Shown one piece after another: positions 1-9,406 of a stretch of 64,000 nucleotides of DNA. The first letter of the stretch is position 1; each line of letters begins with the position of its first letter. This stretch comes from Micrococcus cohnii (lineage in GTDB: Bacteria; Actinomycetota; Actinomycetes; Actinomycetales; Micrococcaceae). A program made the translations under genes and the position numbers. Location: the NCBI RefSeq assembly GCF_014205175.1, contig NZ_JACHNA010000001.1, positions 806,001 to 870,000 on the forward strand, in the 5' to 3' direction. Under the pieces are notes generated by a model, which did no database searches, was not told where the DNA came from, and saw only the letters and a program-made list of their open reading frames with translations.

Positions 1-1
1 G

Positions 2-121
2 GCCATCGGCACGATGGTGGACGAGTGGCGCCTGAACTGGGTGTGGATGCCGCCGTGGGGTCCCGAGCGGATCACCGAGGACGGCAAGGACCAGATGCGC
101 GCCCTGGGCTTCAACATCTGA
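2..121 (+). CDS. SufT-like / DUF59 metal-sulfur cluster assembly factor (C-terminal end only)
   Basis: Only the last 39 codons are in the window; the gene enters from the left edge and stops with TGA at 119-121. The visible tail contains WVWMPPWGPERI followed by a GKDQMRALGF-type ending. That is the characteristic C-terminus of DUF59 (PaaD/SufT-like) proteins, which help mature Fe-S clusters and in actinobacteria usually close the suf operon. The rest of such an operon would lie to the left of the window, so this is an inference from the tail alone. Confidence 0.7.
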   Translation, partial: AIGTMVDEWRLNWVWMPPWGPERITEDGKDQMRALGFNI

Positions 122-143
122 GCCTCGGGCATCACCGCCTCGT

Positions 144-179
144 GACGACGGCCCCCGCCTCCGGGCGGGGGCCGTCGTC
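144..179. terminator. Bidirectional terminator between converging genes
   Basis: A perfect 16-bp inverted repeat (144-159 pairs with 164-179) with a 4-base loop TCCG sits between the end of the SufT-like gene and the end of the converging zinc protease gene. No long T tract follows, as is usual for GC-rich actinobacterial hairpins. It can serve both strands. Confidence 0.75.
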
Positions 180-226
180 GTGTCCGGCGCCGGGCTCGGG
201 CCTGATACGGGCACCGGGGAGGGGAT

Positions 227-1174
227 TCAGATGTCGAGCGTCGGGGCGTTGAACGTGTCGCACTGGCCGATGTCGGAGTCGGCCCGCCCGGCCTCATAGC
301 CCCGCTGGAACCAGGCGGCGCGCTGGGCCGAGGTGCCGTGGGTGAAGGAGTCCGGGTTCACCTGACCGGTGTGCGTCTGCTGGATGCGGTCGTCGCCGAC
401 GGCCTGGGCCGCGTCGAGCGCCTGGTGCAGCTGCTCGTCGGTGATCGGCTCCAGGAACGGCTCGCCGGACTCCGGGTCGATGGTCTCGGAGGCGGCTCCG
501 GCCCACATGCCCGCGAGACAGTCCGCCTGCAGCTCCACTCTGACGATGCCCGACTCCGGCCCGGTCTGGCCGTCCTGGGAGTACTGCAGCCATCCGACGA
601 TCTGCTGGATGTGATGCCCGTACTCGTGAGCGACGATGTACTGCTCGGCCAGCGGTCCGCCCCCGGCGCCGAAGTCACGCTCGAGCGTGTCGAAGAACGA
701 CACGTCGTAGTACATCGATTCATCCCCCGGGCAGTAGAACGGGCCGGTGTCCGACGAGGCAGCGCCGCATCCGCTCTGCGTGGACCCGGTGAACAGCGTC
801 AGCCCGGGCGGGCGGAACTCCACGTCGCGGTACCGGGAGAGCTGCTCCTCCCAGTAGGCGTCCGCGGCCTCCGTGGTGGCCAGCACACGGCAGTCCGAGC
901 GCTCGTTCGCGTCCGCGCCGGTCCGGCACGAGGCCAGCTCGCCCTCGGTGCCGCCGGGCTGCTGGTGTTCGCGGGACTGGGACACCGCCCCACCGCCGAT
1001 CGTGCCGTCCGGGTTGATGCCGATCTGCGCCGCCAGATCAGGGGCGAACACGGCGATCAGCAGGGCGATGAGTCCGCCGGTGCCACCGAGAGCGATGCCG
1101 CGCCCGCCCAGTCCGCCGCCGCCTCCCGCGCGCGCCCGGGACGGGTCCAGCTGGACGTTGTCGTTGAAGCTCAT
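227..1174 (-). CDS. YpfJ/KPN_02809-family neutral zinc metallopeptidase, membrane-anchored
   Basis: The 315-residue protein has the zinc-protease motif HEYGHHIQ near residue 184. The family is known as neutral zinc metallopeptidases (YpfJ); the substrate is not known. The N-terminal ~30 residues are Gly/Arg-rich and cytoplasmic. One hydrophobic segment (about residues 30-52, ALLIAVF-like) should anchor it with the catalytic domain outside. Cysteines around residues 82, 95, 135 and 147 could form disulfides. The ATG at 1172-1174 is the natural start because the MSFNDNVQLDPSRARAGGG opening is typical of the family. It converges on the SufT-like gene, with a shared hairpin between them. Confidence 0.85.
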   Translation of the reverse strand: MSFNDNVQLDPSRARAGGGGGLGGRGIALGGTGGLIALLIAVFAPDLAAQIGINPDGTIGGGAVSQSREHQQPGGTEGELASCRTGADANERSDCRVLATTEAADAYWEEQLSRYRDVEFRPPGLTLFTGSTQSGCGAASSDTGPFYCPGDESMYYDVSFFDTLERDFGAGGGPLAEQYIVAHEYGHHIQQIVGWLQYSQDGQTGPESGIVRVELQADCLAGMWAGAASETIDPESGEPFLEPITDEQLHQALDAAQAVGDDRIQQTHTGQVNPDSFTHGTSAQRAAWFQRGYEAGRADSDIGQCDTFNAPTLDI

Positions 1175-1409
1175 GGCGCGATTCTAGGCGCTGGCGCGGA
1201 CGAGGCGTCCGGCACGAGCAGCCCGGTCGACGTCGACCGGGGCCGCGACGGCCGTGTGGCGCCCGGGACGATCCTGACCGGGCCCTGCGCGGCAGGGGTA
1301 TATCGTGGGCGGGCGCGTCCGTACGGGGCGGGGCTCGACGCGGTCATGTCCGCGCGTCCGCCCACCACCGCACCTGACCACTGCCTCACGAAACCGGAGC
1401 CGTATCCCG

Positions 1410-3008
1410 ATGCTGACCGTCACCGACCTCGAACTGCGCGTGGGCGCACGCCTGCTGATGGACGAGGTGACCTTCCGGGTGGCGCAGGGGGACAAGGTCG
1501 GGCTTGTGGGACGCAACGGCGCCGGCAAGACCACCCTGACCAAGGTGCTCGCCGGCCAGGGGCAGCCCACCGCCGGGAGCGTGAGCGCCTCGGGCCGCAT
1601 CGGTTACTTGCCGCAGGACCCGAAGGTCGAGGACATGGACCAGACCGGGCGTGACCGCATCCTCTCGGCACGCGACCTCGACGAGACCATCCGGCGCATG
1701 CGCGCGGCCGAACAGGAGATGGCCTCGGCCTCCGAGACGCAGCGCGAGAAGGCCATGAACCGCTACTCCCGTCTGGAAGACGAGTTCTCCGCCCGCGGTG
1801 GTTACGCGGCCGAGTCCGAGGCGGCCCGGATCACCTCAAACCTGGGTTTGCCCGATCGCGTGCTCGATCAGCCGCTGCACACCCTCTCCGGCGGTCAGCG
1901 ACGCCGCGTCGAGCTGGCCCGGATCCTGTTCTCGGACGCGGACACCATGCTCTTGGACGAGCCGACCAACCACCTCGACCACGACTCGATCGTGTGGCTG
2001 CGTGACTATCTGAAGACCTACTCCGGCGGCCTGCTGATGATCAGCCACGACGTCGAACTGATGGAGATGACCGTCAACAAAGTCCTCTACCTCGACGCGA
2101 ACCGCCAGACGATGGACGTGTACAACATGTCCTGGAAGAACTACCAGGCACAGCGCCAGCAGGACGAGGCGCGGCGCCGGCGGGAGTACGCCAACGCCGA
2201 GAAGAAGGCCTCCCAGCTGATGGCCCAGGCCGAGAAAATGCGCGCGAAGGCCACCAAGGCTGTCGCGGCGCAGAACATGATCAAGCGCGCCGAGCGCATG
2301 ATGCGCGGCGTCGAAGGGGAGCGGGCCACGGACAAGGTGGCCGCCATTCGCTTCCCGACGCCCGAACCGTCCGGGAAGACGCCCCTGACCGCCGAGAACC
2401 TCTCGAAGTCCTACGGCTCCCTGGAGATCTTCACGGGCGTGGACCTGGCGATCGACCGTGGCTCGCGCGTCGTGATCCTGGGCTTCAACGGAGCCGGCAA
2501 GACGACGCTGCTGCGCATGCTCGCCGGCGAGGAACAGCCGGACACCGGTCGCGTCGTCGCCGGCCACGGACTCAAGCTGGGTTATTTCGCGCAGGAGCAC
2601 GACACGCTGGACCAGTCCGCCTCCGTGCTGGACAACCTGCGCCATGCGGCTCCGAACCTGGGCGACACCGCGGCCCGCACCCTGCTGGGCTCGTTCCTGT
2701 TCCAGGGCGACGACGTGGACAAGCCCGCCGGGGTGCTCTCCGGCGGCGAGAAGACGCGCCTGGCGCTGGCGACCCTCGTGGCCTCCGGTGCGAACGTCCT
2801 GCTGCTCGACGAGCCGACCAACAACCTCGACCCGGCCAGCCGCGAGGAGATCCTCAACGCGCTGCGCCAGTACGAGGGCGCCGTCGTGCTCGTCACCCAC
2901 GACGAGGGGGCGGTCGAGGCGCTCGATCCCGAGCGGGTCGTGCTGCTGCCTGACGGCGTCGAGGATCTCTGGAATGACGAGTACCGGGACCTGATCACCC
3001 TAGCCTGA
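1410..3008 (+). CDS. ABC-F family ATP-binding protein (ribosome-associated)
   Basis: A 532-residue soluble protein with two complete ABC ATPase domains and no membrane segments, the hallmark of ABC-F translation factors (EttA/Uup class), which act on the ribosomal E site. Walker A motifs are GRNGAGKT (about residue 35) and GFNGAGKT (about residue 359). Signatures are LSGGQRRR and LSGGEKTR, and both Walker B regions read LLLDEPTN. A charged, Lys/Arg-rich linker near residues 245-300 matches the P-site tRNA-interaction motif region. The frame is open further upstream, but the ATG at 1410 gives the standard MLTVTDLELRVGARLL opening and is preferred over GTG/ATG codons upstream. It is transcribed alone, divergent from the zinc protease. 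Which ABC-F subgroup it belongs to was not determined. Confidence 0.9.
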   Translation: MLTVTDLELRVGARLLMDEVTFRVAQGDKVGLVGRNGAGKTTLTKVLAGQGQPTAGSVSASGRIGYLPQDPKVEDMDQTGRDRILSARDLDETIRRMRAAEQEMASASETQREKAMNRYSRLEDEFSARGGYAAESEAARITSNLGLPDRVLDQPLHTLSGGQRRRVELARILFSDADTMLLDEPTNHLDHDSIVWLRDYLKTYSGGLLMISHDVELMEMTVNKVLYLDANRQTMDVYNMSWKNYQAQRQQDEARRRREYANAEKKASQLMAQAEKMRAKATKAVAAQNMIKRAERMMRGVEGERATDKVAAIRFPTPEPSGKTPLTAENLSKSYGSLEIFTGVDLAIDRGSRVVILGFNGAGKTTLLRMLAGEEQPDTGRVVAGHGLKLGYFAQEHDTLDQSASVLDNLRHAAPNLGDTAARTLLGSFLFQGDDVDKPAGVLSGGEKTRLALATLVASGANVLLLDEPTNNLDPASREEILNALRQYEGAVVLVTHDEGAVEALDPERVVLLPDGVEDLWNDEYRDLITLA

Positions 3009-3019
3009 GCGCCGTGCGC

Positions 3020-3940
3020 TCAGCGCCGGCGCACCTGCTCGGCGGCGTCCACGGCCGCGTCCTCGGCGGCCTCGTCACTCATGCGCGCGCGGGCCTTCGC
3101 CGCCGCACGGGCCTGGCGGCGGCGCTGCGCGGCCATGGGCGCATCGTCGTCGCCGAAGCCCTCGAGCCGGTCGAGCCGGTCGTTGCGGGCCTTCTGCCAG
3201 GCCGAGTAGCCCCACACGGCGAAGCCCATCAGCGCGAACAGATACCACTGCAGCGCATAGGACAGGTGCGGGCCCTCGTCGAGGGTCGGCTCCACCTGTT
3301 TCTGGGGGTTCCGGTCCGCGGCGGGAGACTCCTGCATCATCTGAACATAGGCGCCCCGCACGATCGGCTCGCCCAACTTCTCCTCGATGGCGGGCAGGTC
3401 GATTGAGGCGACCTGGCCCTCGGGCGCATCACGGTCGAGGGCAGGCTCGCCCGGGCGGAGACGACCGGTGACGGTGTGGGCGTCGGGGTCCGGTTGGGGC
3501 ACCACGTCGGGACGGCCCGGGGTGTTGCCGATCTGCAGCCAGCCTCGGTTGACCATGACGATCGTGCCCTCGTCGGTGCGGAAGGGCACGAGCACCTCGT
3601 AGCCGGGGGAGCCGGCCCGGGGCCGGTTGCGCACGATCAGCGTCTCGTCCACCAGGTACTCGCCCTCGAAGGTGACGGGCGTCCACTCGTCCTCGGCGGT
3701 GAATCCGGTGACCGGGCGCGGGTTCTCGGCGAAGGAGATCGGCTCGTCGTCGTAGTTCTCCAGCACCCGGTTGACCTGGTGCATCACCTCGACGCGTCGG
3801 TCCCACTGCCACTGGGCCAGGTGATGGCACGCGATGGCGAACAGGACGCACACGGCCAAGCCGAACAGCCATGGCGCGGTGCGTAGGAAGGAGAAGTCGA
3901 GCCGCTGGTCAGTGTCACGGCGCGCGTGGTGGGCGCTCAT
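3020..3940 (-). CDS. SURF1-family cytochrome oxidase biogenesis protein
   Basis: The 306-residue protein has the SURF1 layout: an N-terminal transmembrane helix (about residues 18-40, ending in the conserved QWQWDRR), an extracytoplasmic domain, and a second helix near residues 232-255 (HLSYALQWYLFALMGF). The family motif VNRGW is present near residue 140. SURF1 assists haem insertion into cytochrome aa3 oxidase. The ATG at 3938-3940 overlaps the stop of the upstream gene as ATGA, so the three minus-strand genes 4703-3020 form one translationally coupled unit. An in-frame extension upstream exists but overlaps that gene and is not needed. Confidence 0.87.
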   Translation of the reverse strand: MSAHHARRDTDQRLDFSFLRTAPWLFGLAVCVLFAIACHHLAQWQWDRRVEVMHQVNRVLENYDDEPISFAENPRPVTGFTAEDEWTPVTFEGEYLVDETLIVRNRPRAGSPGYEVLVPFRTDEGTIVMVNRGWLQIGNTPGRPDVVPQPDPDAHTVTGRLRPGEPALDRDAPEGQVASIDLPAIEEKLGEPIVRGAYVQMMQESPAADRNPQKQVEPTLDEGPHLSYALQWYLFALMGFAVWGYSAWQKARNDRLDRLEGFGDDDAPMAAQRRRQARAAAKARARMSDEAAEDAAVDAAEQVRRR

Positions 3941-4251
3941 GTGCCCTCCTTGTCGATCTCCGCCAGCTCGGCCACGGTGAGCGTCTCCTTCAGGAAACCA
4001 CGGTCGCCGAGGAATGAGCTCAGGTGCACGCGGTGCTCCTCGCATGCGAGCCAAGTCTTGCGCCGCTGCGGATCGTGGATGCGTGGATTGTTCCACCGCA
4101 GCGCCCAGTCGGCGGCGGCGCGGCAGCCGCGTCGCGAGCACGGCAGGGACCCGTCCGCCGCGGAACCGGTGGCGCCGGAGGCGTCGGTGCGCGTTGACCG
4201 GTCCGCAGGCGCGCTGTCGCCGAGCGAGCCCAGCAGGTCGAATCCGCTCAC
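3937..4251 (-). CDS. Conserved actinobacterial Cys-rich small protein (unknown function)
   Basis: A 104-residue protein with CSRRGCR near residue 38 and a LACEEH segment about 30 residues later, spacing that could bind one zinc ion (CxxxxC...CxxH). Similar proteins are found next to SURF1 in actinobacteria and are often labelled acetone carboxylase, a name the sequence does not support. Both its start and its stop overlap neighbours by four bases (ATGA), so it is co-translated with the DUF3099 and SURF1 genes. The context hints at respiratory-chain assembly, but no function is shown. Confidence 0.7.
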   Translation of the reverse strand: MSGFDLLGSLGDSAPADRSTRTDASGATGSAADGSLPCSRRGCRAAADWALRWNNPRIHDPQRRKTWLACEEHRVHLSSFLGDRGFLKETLTVAELAEIDKEGT

Positions 4252-4703
4252 ACGGTCCTCCCCTCGTCGGCATGATGAGCGTGTCGCCGGTCGTCGCCGG
4301 CGGTCAGCGCCCCCGCCGCACCTCGGCCCGTGGGCGCTGCCGGAGTCTCGTCGACAACCTCACCGTCGATCACGACGTCGTCGGAACGGGGGCTGGCCGG
4401 GTCCGGGGCGACGGTCAGTGCGGGGGCATCGACCGGTTCGCGGTCCATCTGACCAGCGGTGGGCGGCGGAGCGTTGTTCACGGCGACCACGGCCACATAA
4501 GGCAGCACGATGGCCCCGATGATCAGCACGATCTGCAGCCAGCCGTGGGCGAACACCGCCCCGATGAAGCAGGCGGTGCGCACAGACATCTGCACGACGT
4601 AGCGGCGCATCCGCGCGTCGCGGTCCGCGCTGCGCGCCGCCGGCGCGGTCGTCACGGAGTGGACGGCGGCGGGACCGCCGCGGACGGCGTGGATCGCCGA
4701 CAT
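4248..4703 (-). CDS. DUF3099 family membrane protein
   Basis: The 151-residue protein has a DUF3099 core: RRYVVQMSVRTACF, a short hydrophobic helix, GWLQIVLIIGAIVLPYVAV and a NAPPP tail, giving two adjacent membrane helices at about residues 40-80. The remainder is acidic and probably cytoplasmic. A strong AGGAGG ribosome site lies 6-7 nt before the ATG at 4701-4703, fixing the start. It leads the unit that includes the Cys-rich protein and SURF1. Function is unknown. Confidence 0.8.
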   Translation of the reverse strand: MSAIHAVRGGPAAVHSVTTAPAARSADRDARMRRYVVQMSVRTACFIGAVFAHGWLQIVLIIGAIVLPYVAVVAVNNAPPPTAGQMDREPVDAPALTVAPDPASPRSDDVVIDGEVVDETPAAPTGRGAAGALTAGDDRRHAHHADEGRTV

Positions 4704-4769
4704 CGACGCACCTCCTGAGAAGTCGGTCTCGACCGGTCACAGACGGCCCGGTCGACCACGGAGGACTGA

Positions 4770-5744
<975 letters not shown>

Positions 5745-5858
5745 CCGCCGGGACACCAGCGATCGTCGGATCCGCGTCCGCCCTGGACTCGCAGGAATCC
5801 CTCCCGCGCAGCCACGGCGTCGCAGCACACACTCCGCAGAAGGAAGAAGGAACACAGC

Positions 5859-6617
5859 ATGAGCAACCAGAAGGACCTGCAGGGCAAGGGCGTCGTCGTC
5901 ACCGGATCCTCGCGCGGCATCGGCGCGGCGACGGCCGGTCTGCTCGCCGAGCGCGGCGCCGGTGTCGTCGTGAACTACCGGCAGAAGGCACCCCGGGCGA
6001 ACAAGGTCGTGCAGCGGATCGAAGAGGCCGGCGGCCGGGCGGTCGCGGTGGGCGGGGACGTGACCGTCGCCGAGGACCGCGCCGCGCTGCTCGACGCCGC
6101 GATCGAGAACTTCGGCTCGCTCGACGTGCTCGTCCTCAACGCCTCGGGCGGCATGGAGTCCCAGTTCGGCGAGGACTACGCCATGAAGCTCAACCGTGAC
6201 GCGCAGGCCGCGCTGGCCGACGCCGCCATCGAGCGGATGGACGAGGGCGGACAAATCGTGTTCGTCACCAGCCACCAGGCGCACTTCATCGACGAGGTCG
6301 AGACGATGGACTCCTATGAGCCTGTCGCCCGGTCCAAGCGGGCCGGCGAGGACGCGCTGCGCGAGCGCATCGAGACGATGAAGGCCAAGGGCATCGGCTT
6401 CGTCGTCGTCTCCGGCGACATGATTGAGGGGACCATCACCGCCACGCTGCTCAACCGGGCCGAGCCCGGTGCGATCGAGGCCCGGCGCGAGGCCGCCGGC
6501 AAGCTCTACTCCGTGGAGGAGTTCGCCGAGCAGATCGCGGCACTGGTGGGCCGGACCGACCTCGAGGTCGGCCACACCGAGCTGGTCGGCGGAGCTCGGG
6601 ACTTCCTGAGCCGCTGA
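5859..6617 (+). CDS. SDR family oxidoreductase with non-canonical active site
   Basis: The 252-residue Rossmann-fold protein has the cofactor motif GSSRGIG at about residues 16-22 and an ASGG variant of the NNAG motif near residue 93. A Ser follows strand 5 (VFVTSHQ). The usual YxxxK is replaced by YEPVARSK, with Lys seven residues after Tyr, so the classical Ser-Tyr-Lys geometry is not obvious. A ribosome site (AGAAGGAAGGAA) lies 8-15 nt before the ATG. The pairing with FabG suggests a lipid-metabolism reductase (enoyl-ACP reductase-like), but the substrate cannot be read from the sequence. Confidence 0.8.
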   Translation: MSNQKDLQGKGVVVTGSSRGIGAATAGLLAERGAGVVVNYRQKAPRANKVVQRIEEAGGRAVAVGGDVTVAEDRAALLDAAIENFGSLDVLVLNASGGMESQFGEDYAMKLNRDAQAALADAAIERMDEGGQIVFVTSHQAHFIDEVETMDSYEPVARSKRAGEDALRERIETMKAKGIGFVVVSGDMIEGTITATLLNRAEPGAIEARREAAGKLYSVEEFAEQIAALVGRTDLEVGHTELVGGARDFLSR

Positions 6618-6725
6618 TCTGCTGAACCCCGACAGGACGGATGAGAGGTCGCTCGGCCGGCACGAGCTCCGGGTCGGCCCCGTCCGGCTGGGCGGGCCTC
6701 GGCGCGTCGGCGCGGGAGTCGGCGA

Positions 6726-6731
6726 TAGTCT
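6726..6731 (+). promoter_or_regulatory. Predicted -10 element (TAGTCT), leaderless-type
   Basis: TAGTCT ends 7 nt before the ATG at 6739, and no Shine-Dalgarno lies between them. This is consistent with transcription starting at or next to the start codon. Confidence 0.45.
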
Positions 6732-6738
6732 GGGCCGC

Positions 6739-7572
6739 ATGACTTCGCCGCAGTTCGATGACCACGACCTGTTCACCCCCGAGCCCGATGCCGTCGTGCA
6801 GCTGCGCTCGGTCACCGTGCGCCGCGGCGCCAAGGATCTGATCCGGGACATCGACTGGACCGTGCGCGACGGCGAACGCTGGATCGTGATGGGCCCCAAC
6901 GGTGCCGGCAAGTCCACCCTGATGCAGGTCGCCGCCGCCCGCATGCACCCGAGTGTCGGCGACGTGGGGCTGCTCGATGAGGTTCTCGGTGAGGTCGACG
7001 TGTTCGAGCTGCGCCCGCGCATTGGCCTGTCCTCGGCACAGCTGGCCGGTCAGGTGCCCGGCTCCGAGACGGTGCAGAACGCCGTCGTCACCGCCGCCTA
7101 CGGCGTCACCGGGCGATGGCGCGAGGAGTATGAGCTCGACGACGAGGGGCGGGCGCTCGCGCTGATCCACCAGTGGGGTCTGGCCCGTCTGGCCCGGCGG
7201 CGGTTCGATTCGCTCTCGGAGGGCGAGCGCAAGCGCGTGCTGATCGCCCGCGCCCTGATGACCGATCCCGAGCTGCTGCTGCTCGACGAGCCGGCCGCCG
7301 GCCTGGACGTGGGCGGACGGGAGGACCTGGTGCGGACTCTGTCCACGGTCGCCGCTGACGAGGACGCGCCGGCGCTCGTGCTCGTGACCCATCACCTCGA
7401 GGAGGTGCCCCCGGGCTTCACCCACGCCCTGCTGTTGCGTGAGGGCGAGGTGGTCCACGCCGGGCCGATCCGCGAGACCCTCACCGACGAGCACCTCTCG
7501 GCCGCGTTCGGCCTACCCCTGCGGGTCAGCGAGTCTGACGGACGCTACTCGGCGGTCGCCGCGCGCCGCTGA
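6739..7572 (+). CDS. ABC transporter ATP-binding protein (stand-alone, ModF/iron-type)
   Basis: The 277-residue protein holds one ABC domain: Walker A GPNGAGKS (about residues 51-58), signature LSEGERKR (about 159), Walker B LLLLDEPAAGLD (about 176-187) and H-loop THHLEEVP (about 218). The signature replaces the usual SGG with SEG. No permease or binding-protein gene lies beside it. Its resemblance is to short ModF/iron-complex ATPases, whose partners are often encoded elsewhere. The start is taken at 6739, where a -10-like hexamer sits 7 nt upstream. Confidence 0.82.
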   Translation: MTSPQFDDHDLFTPEPDAVVQLRSVTVRRGAKDLIRDIDWTVRDGERWIVMGPNGAGKSTLMQVAAARMHPSVGDVGLLDEVLGEVDVFELRPRIGLSSAQLAGQVPGSETVQNAVVTAAYGVTGRWREEYELDDEGRALALIHQWGLARLARRRFDSLSEGERKRVLIARALMTDPELLLLDEPAAGLDVGGREDLVRTLSTVAADEDAPALVLVTHHLEEVPPGFTHALLLREGEVVHAGPIRETLTDEHLSAAFGLPLRVSESDGRYSAVAARR

Positions 7573-7610
7573 GGCGCCCGGCCGCCCCCGTCTGAGGGAC
7601 GCCTGAGATC

Positions 7611-8471
7611 GTGACGGAGCTACTCACCACTGACGTGCTGGGCCTGGAGGCCTGGCAGGTCCTGCTCGTGCTGCTCGCCGGGTTCTGGGCCGGCACGATC
7701 AACTCGGTCATCGGCTCCGGCACGCTCGTGACGTTCCCCGTGCTGGTCGGGGTGGGGTTCCCGCCGGTGACCGCGCAGATCTCCAACGCGATGGGCTTGG
7801 TGGCCGCCGGGTTCTCCGGGGTGTTCGGCTACCGTCGCGAGCTGAGCCAGGCGCGCGCGGTCGTGCCGGCGCTGACCAGCGCCTCGCTGCTGGGCGGTCT
7901 GGCCGGGGCGGGCCTGCTGATCGTCCTGCCGCCCGAGGTGTTCGGCGTCGTCGCGCCCGTGCTGATCGTCGTCGCTCTGGCCTTCGTGGTGCTCCAGCCC
8001 CGGCTGCAGGCCTGGGTGCGCTCCCGCAGTGCCCGTGCCGACGCCGGCGAGGCAGCGGCACGAGAAACCGTCGGCGCTGACGTGCCGCGGGGGCCGGTCA
8101 CGGGCACGTTGTGGGTGCTGGTGTTTCTGGCCGGCGTGTATGGCGGCTACTTCGTGGCCGCGCAGGGGGTGTTGCTGATGGGCATCCTCGGCGTGTTCCT
8201 GCTCGGCGGCACGCTCGTGCACGCCAACGCGGTGAAGACGTGGCTGTCGCTGAGCGTGAACCTCGTGGCGGCCGCCTCATATCTGCTGTTCGCCTCCGAC
8301 CGGATCGACTGGACCGCGGTGGCCTTGATCGCGGCCTCGTCCCTGGTCGGCGGCTCGGTGGGGGCGCGCATCGGCCGGCGCATCTCGCCGACCGTGCTGC
8401 GTGTCGTGATCGTCGTGGTCGGGCTGGCCGGGCTGGTCTCGATGGTGCTACGCCAGGTGAACGGGTCATGA
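7611..8471 (+). CDS. TSUP (TauE/SafE) family membrane transporter
   Basis: The 286-residue protein has about eight hydrophobic helices in two halves. The first half contains GFWAGTINSVIGSGTLVTFP (about residues 23-42) and the second GVYGGYFVAAQGVLLM (about 177-192), the paired TSUP signature. Family members export sulfite, sulfonates or other small organic anions. A cytoplasmic loop near residues 130-155 separates the halves. The GTG at 7611 is the likely start. The stop overlaps the ATG of the TrmH-family gene (ATGA), so both are in one operon. Confidence 0.85.
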   Translation: MTELLTTDVLGLEAWQVLLVLLAGFWAGTINSVIGSGTLVTFPVLVGVGFPPVTAQISNAMGLVAAGFSGVFGYRRELSQARAVVPALTSASLLGGLAGAGLLIVLPPEVFGVVAPVLIVVALAFVVLQPRLQAWVRSRSARADAGEAAARETVGADVPRGPVTGTLWVLVFLAGVYGGYFVAAQGVLLMGILGVFLLGGTLVHANAVKTWLSLSVNLVAAASYLLFASDRIDWTAVALIAASSLVGGSVGARIGRRISPTVLRVVIVVVGLAGLVSMVLRQVNGS

Positions 8472-9313
8472 GCGGCTCCCGCGTCGAGCTGCGCTCGGGC
8501 GAGGACCTGCGGGACCCGCGCCTGGCCCCGTACACGAGCATGACGGACGCGGCGCTGCGCCGCGCCGTGGACGCCGAGCATGGGATCTACCTGGCCGAGT
8601 CGTCACAGGTGGTGCGCCGGGCGTTGGCGGCCGGGCACACGCCCCGCTCGTTCCTGCTCGCGCACCGGTACCTGGATTCCTTCGCGGACGTGCTCGAGGC
8701 GCACCCGCACGTGCCGGTGTTCACCGGCCCCGACGACGTGCTGGCCGCCCTCACCGGGTTCCACCTGCACCGCGGGGCGCTGGCGGCGATGGACCGGCCG
8801 GTCCAGCCCGATGCCCGTGATGTGCTGGCCGGGGCCTCCCGCGCACAGAGCCCCTCGCCGGTGCGGTCGAGAATCGCGGTGTTCGACGGCCTCGTGGAGC
8901 CCACGAATCTCGGTGCGGGGTTCAGGTCGGCGGCGGCTCTCGGGGTCGATGCGGTGCTGATCACGCCGACCTGTGCCGACCCGCTCTACCGCCGGGCGAT
9001 CCGGGTGTCGATGGGAACGGTGTTCCAGGTGCCGTGGACGCGCGTGGACCCCTGGCCAGGAGGAATCGAGGTCCTGCGTGAGGCCGGTTATGTCGTGGCC
9101 GGCCTGACGTTGGAGCCAGACTCGATCTCCTTGGAGGCGCTGGTGCAGGAGGACCACGATCGCCTCGCCCTGGTATTCGGCACGGAGGGCCACGGTCTGC
9201 TCGGTGACGTGGTGGACCGCCTGGACAGAAAGGTGATGATCCCGATGATGCACGGGGTCGACTCGCTCAACGTCGCAGCGGCCTCGGCGGTGGCGTTCTA
9301 CGCGACGCGGTAG
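8468..9313 (+). CDS. TrmH (SpoU)-family RNA 2'-O-methyltransferase
   Basis: A 281-residue protein whose C-terminal half carries the SPOUT knot motifs: a modified motif 1 (EPTNLGAGFRSAAALG, about residues 142-157), motif 2 (LVFGTEGHGL, about 235) and motif 3 (VDSLNVAAASAVAF, about 264-277). The N-terminal domain resembles L30e-like substrate-binding domains of 23S rRNA or tRNA ribose methylases. The ATG at 8468 overlaps the TSUP stop. The last few residues, FYATR, differ from a second motif-3 fragment found at 16110-16178 beyond the restriction locus. This gene's 3' end may therefore have been replaced when the island arrived. Confidence 0.87.
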   Translation: MSGSRVELRSGEDLRDPRLAPYTSMTDAALRRAVDAEHGIYLAESSQVVRRALAAGHTPRSFLLAHRYLDSFADVLEAHPHVPVFTGPDDVLAALTGFHLHRGALAAMDRPVQPDARDVLAGASRAQSPSPVRSRIAVFDGLVEPTNLGAGFRSAAALGVDAVLITPTCADPLYRRAIRVSMGTVFQVPWTRVDPWPGGIEVLREAGYVVAGLTLEPDSISLEALVQEDHDRLALVFGTEGHGLLGDVVDRLDRKVMIPMMHGVDSLNVAAASAVAFYATR

Positions 9314-9406
9314 GGCTGCTGTGACCAGGCGCGGCAGGCCGCCGGGTATCGTGACGTCAAACCAATCGACACGGTGACGGCCCCGTGGCGCGGAGGAGAC
9401 GAGTCT

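Noticed and set aside
6739-7572. The ABC ATPase as SufC of the suf operon ending at 121
   Set aside because: It is 6.6 kb away behind unrelated genes, and its signature and length differ from SufC.
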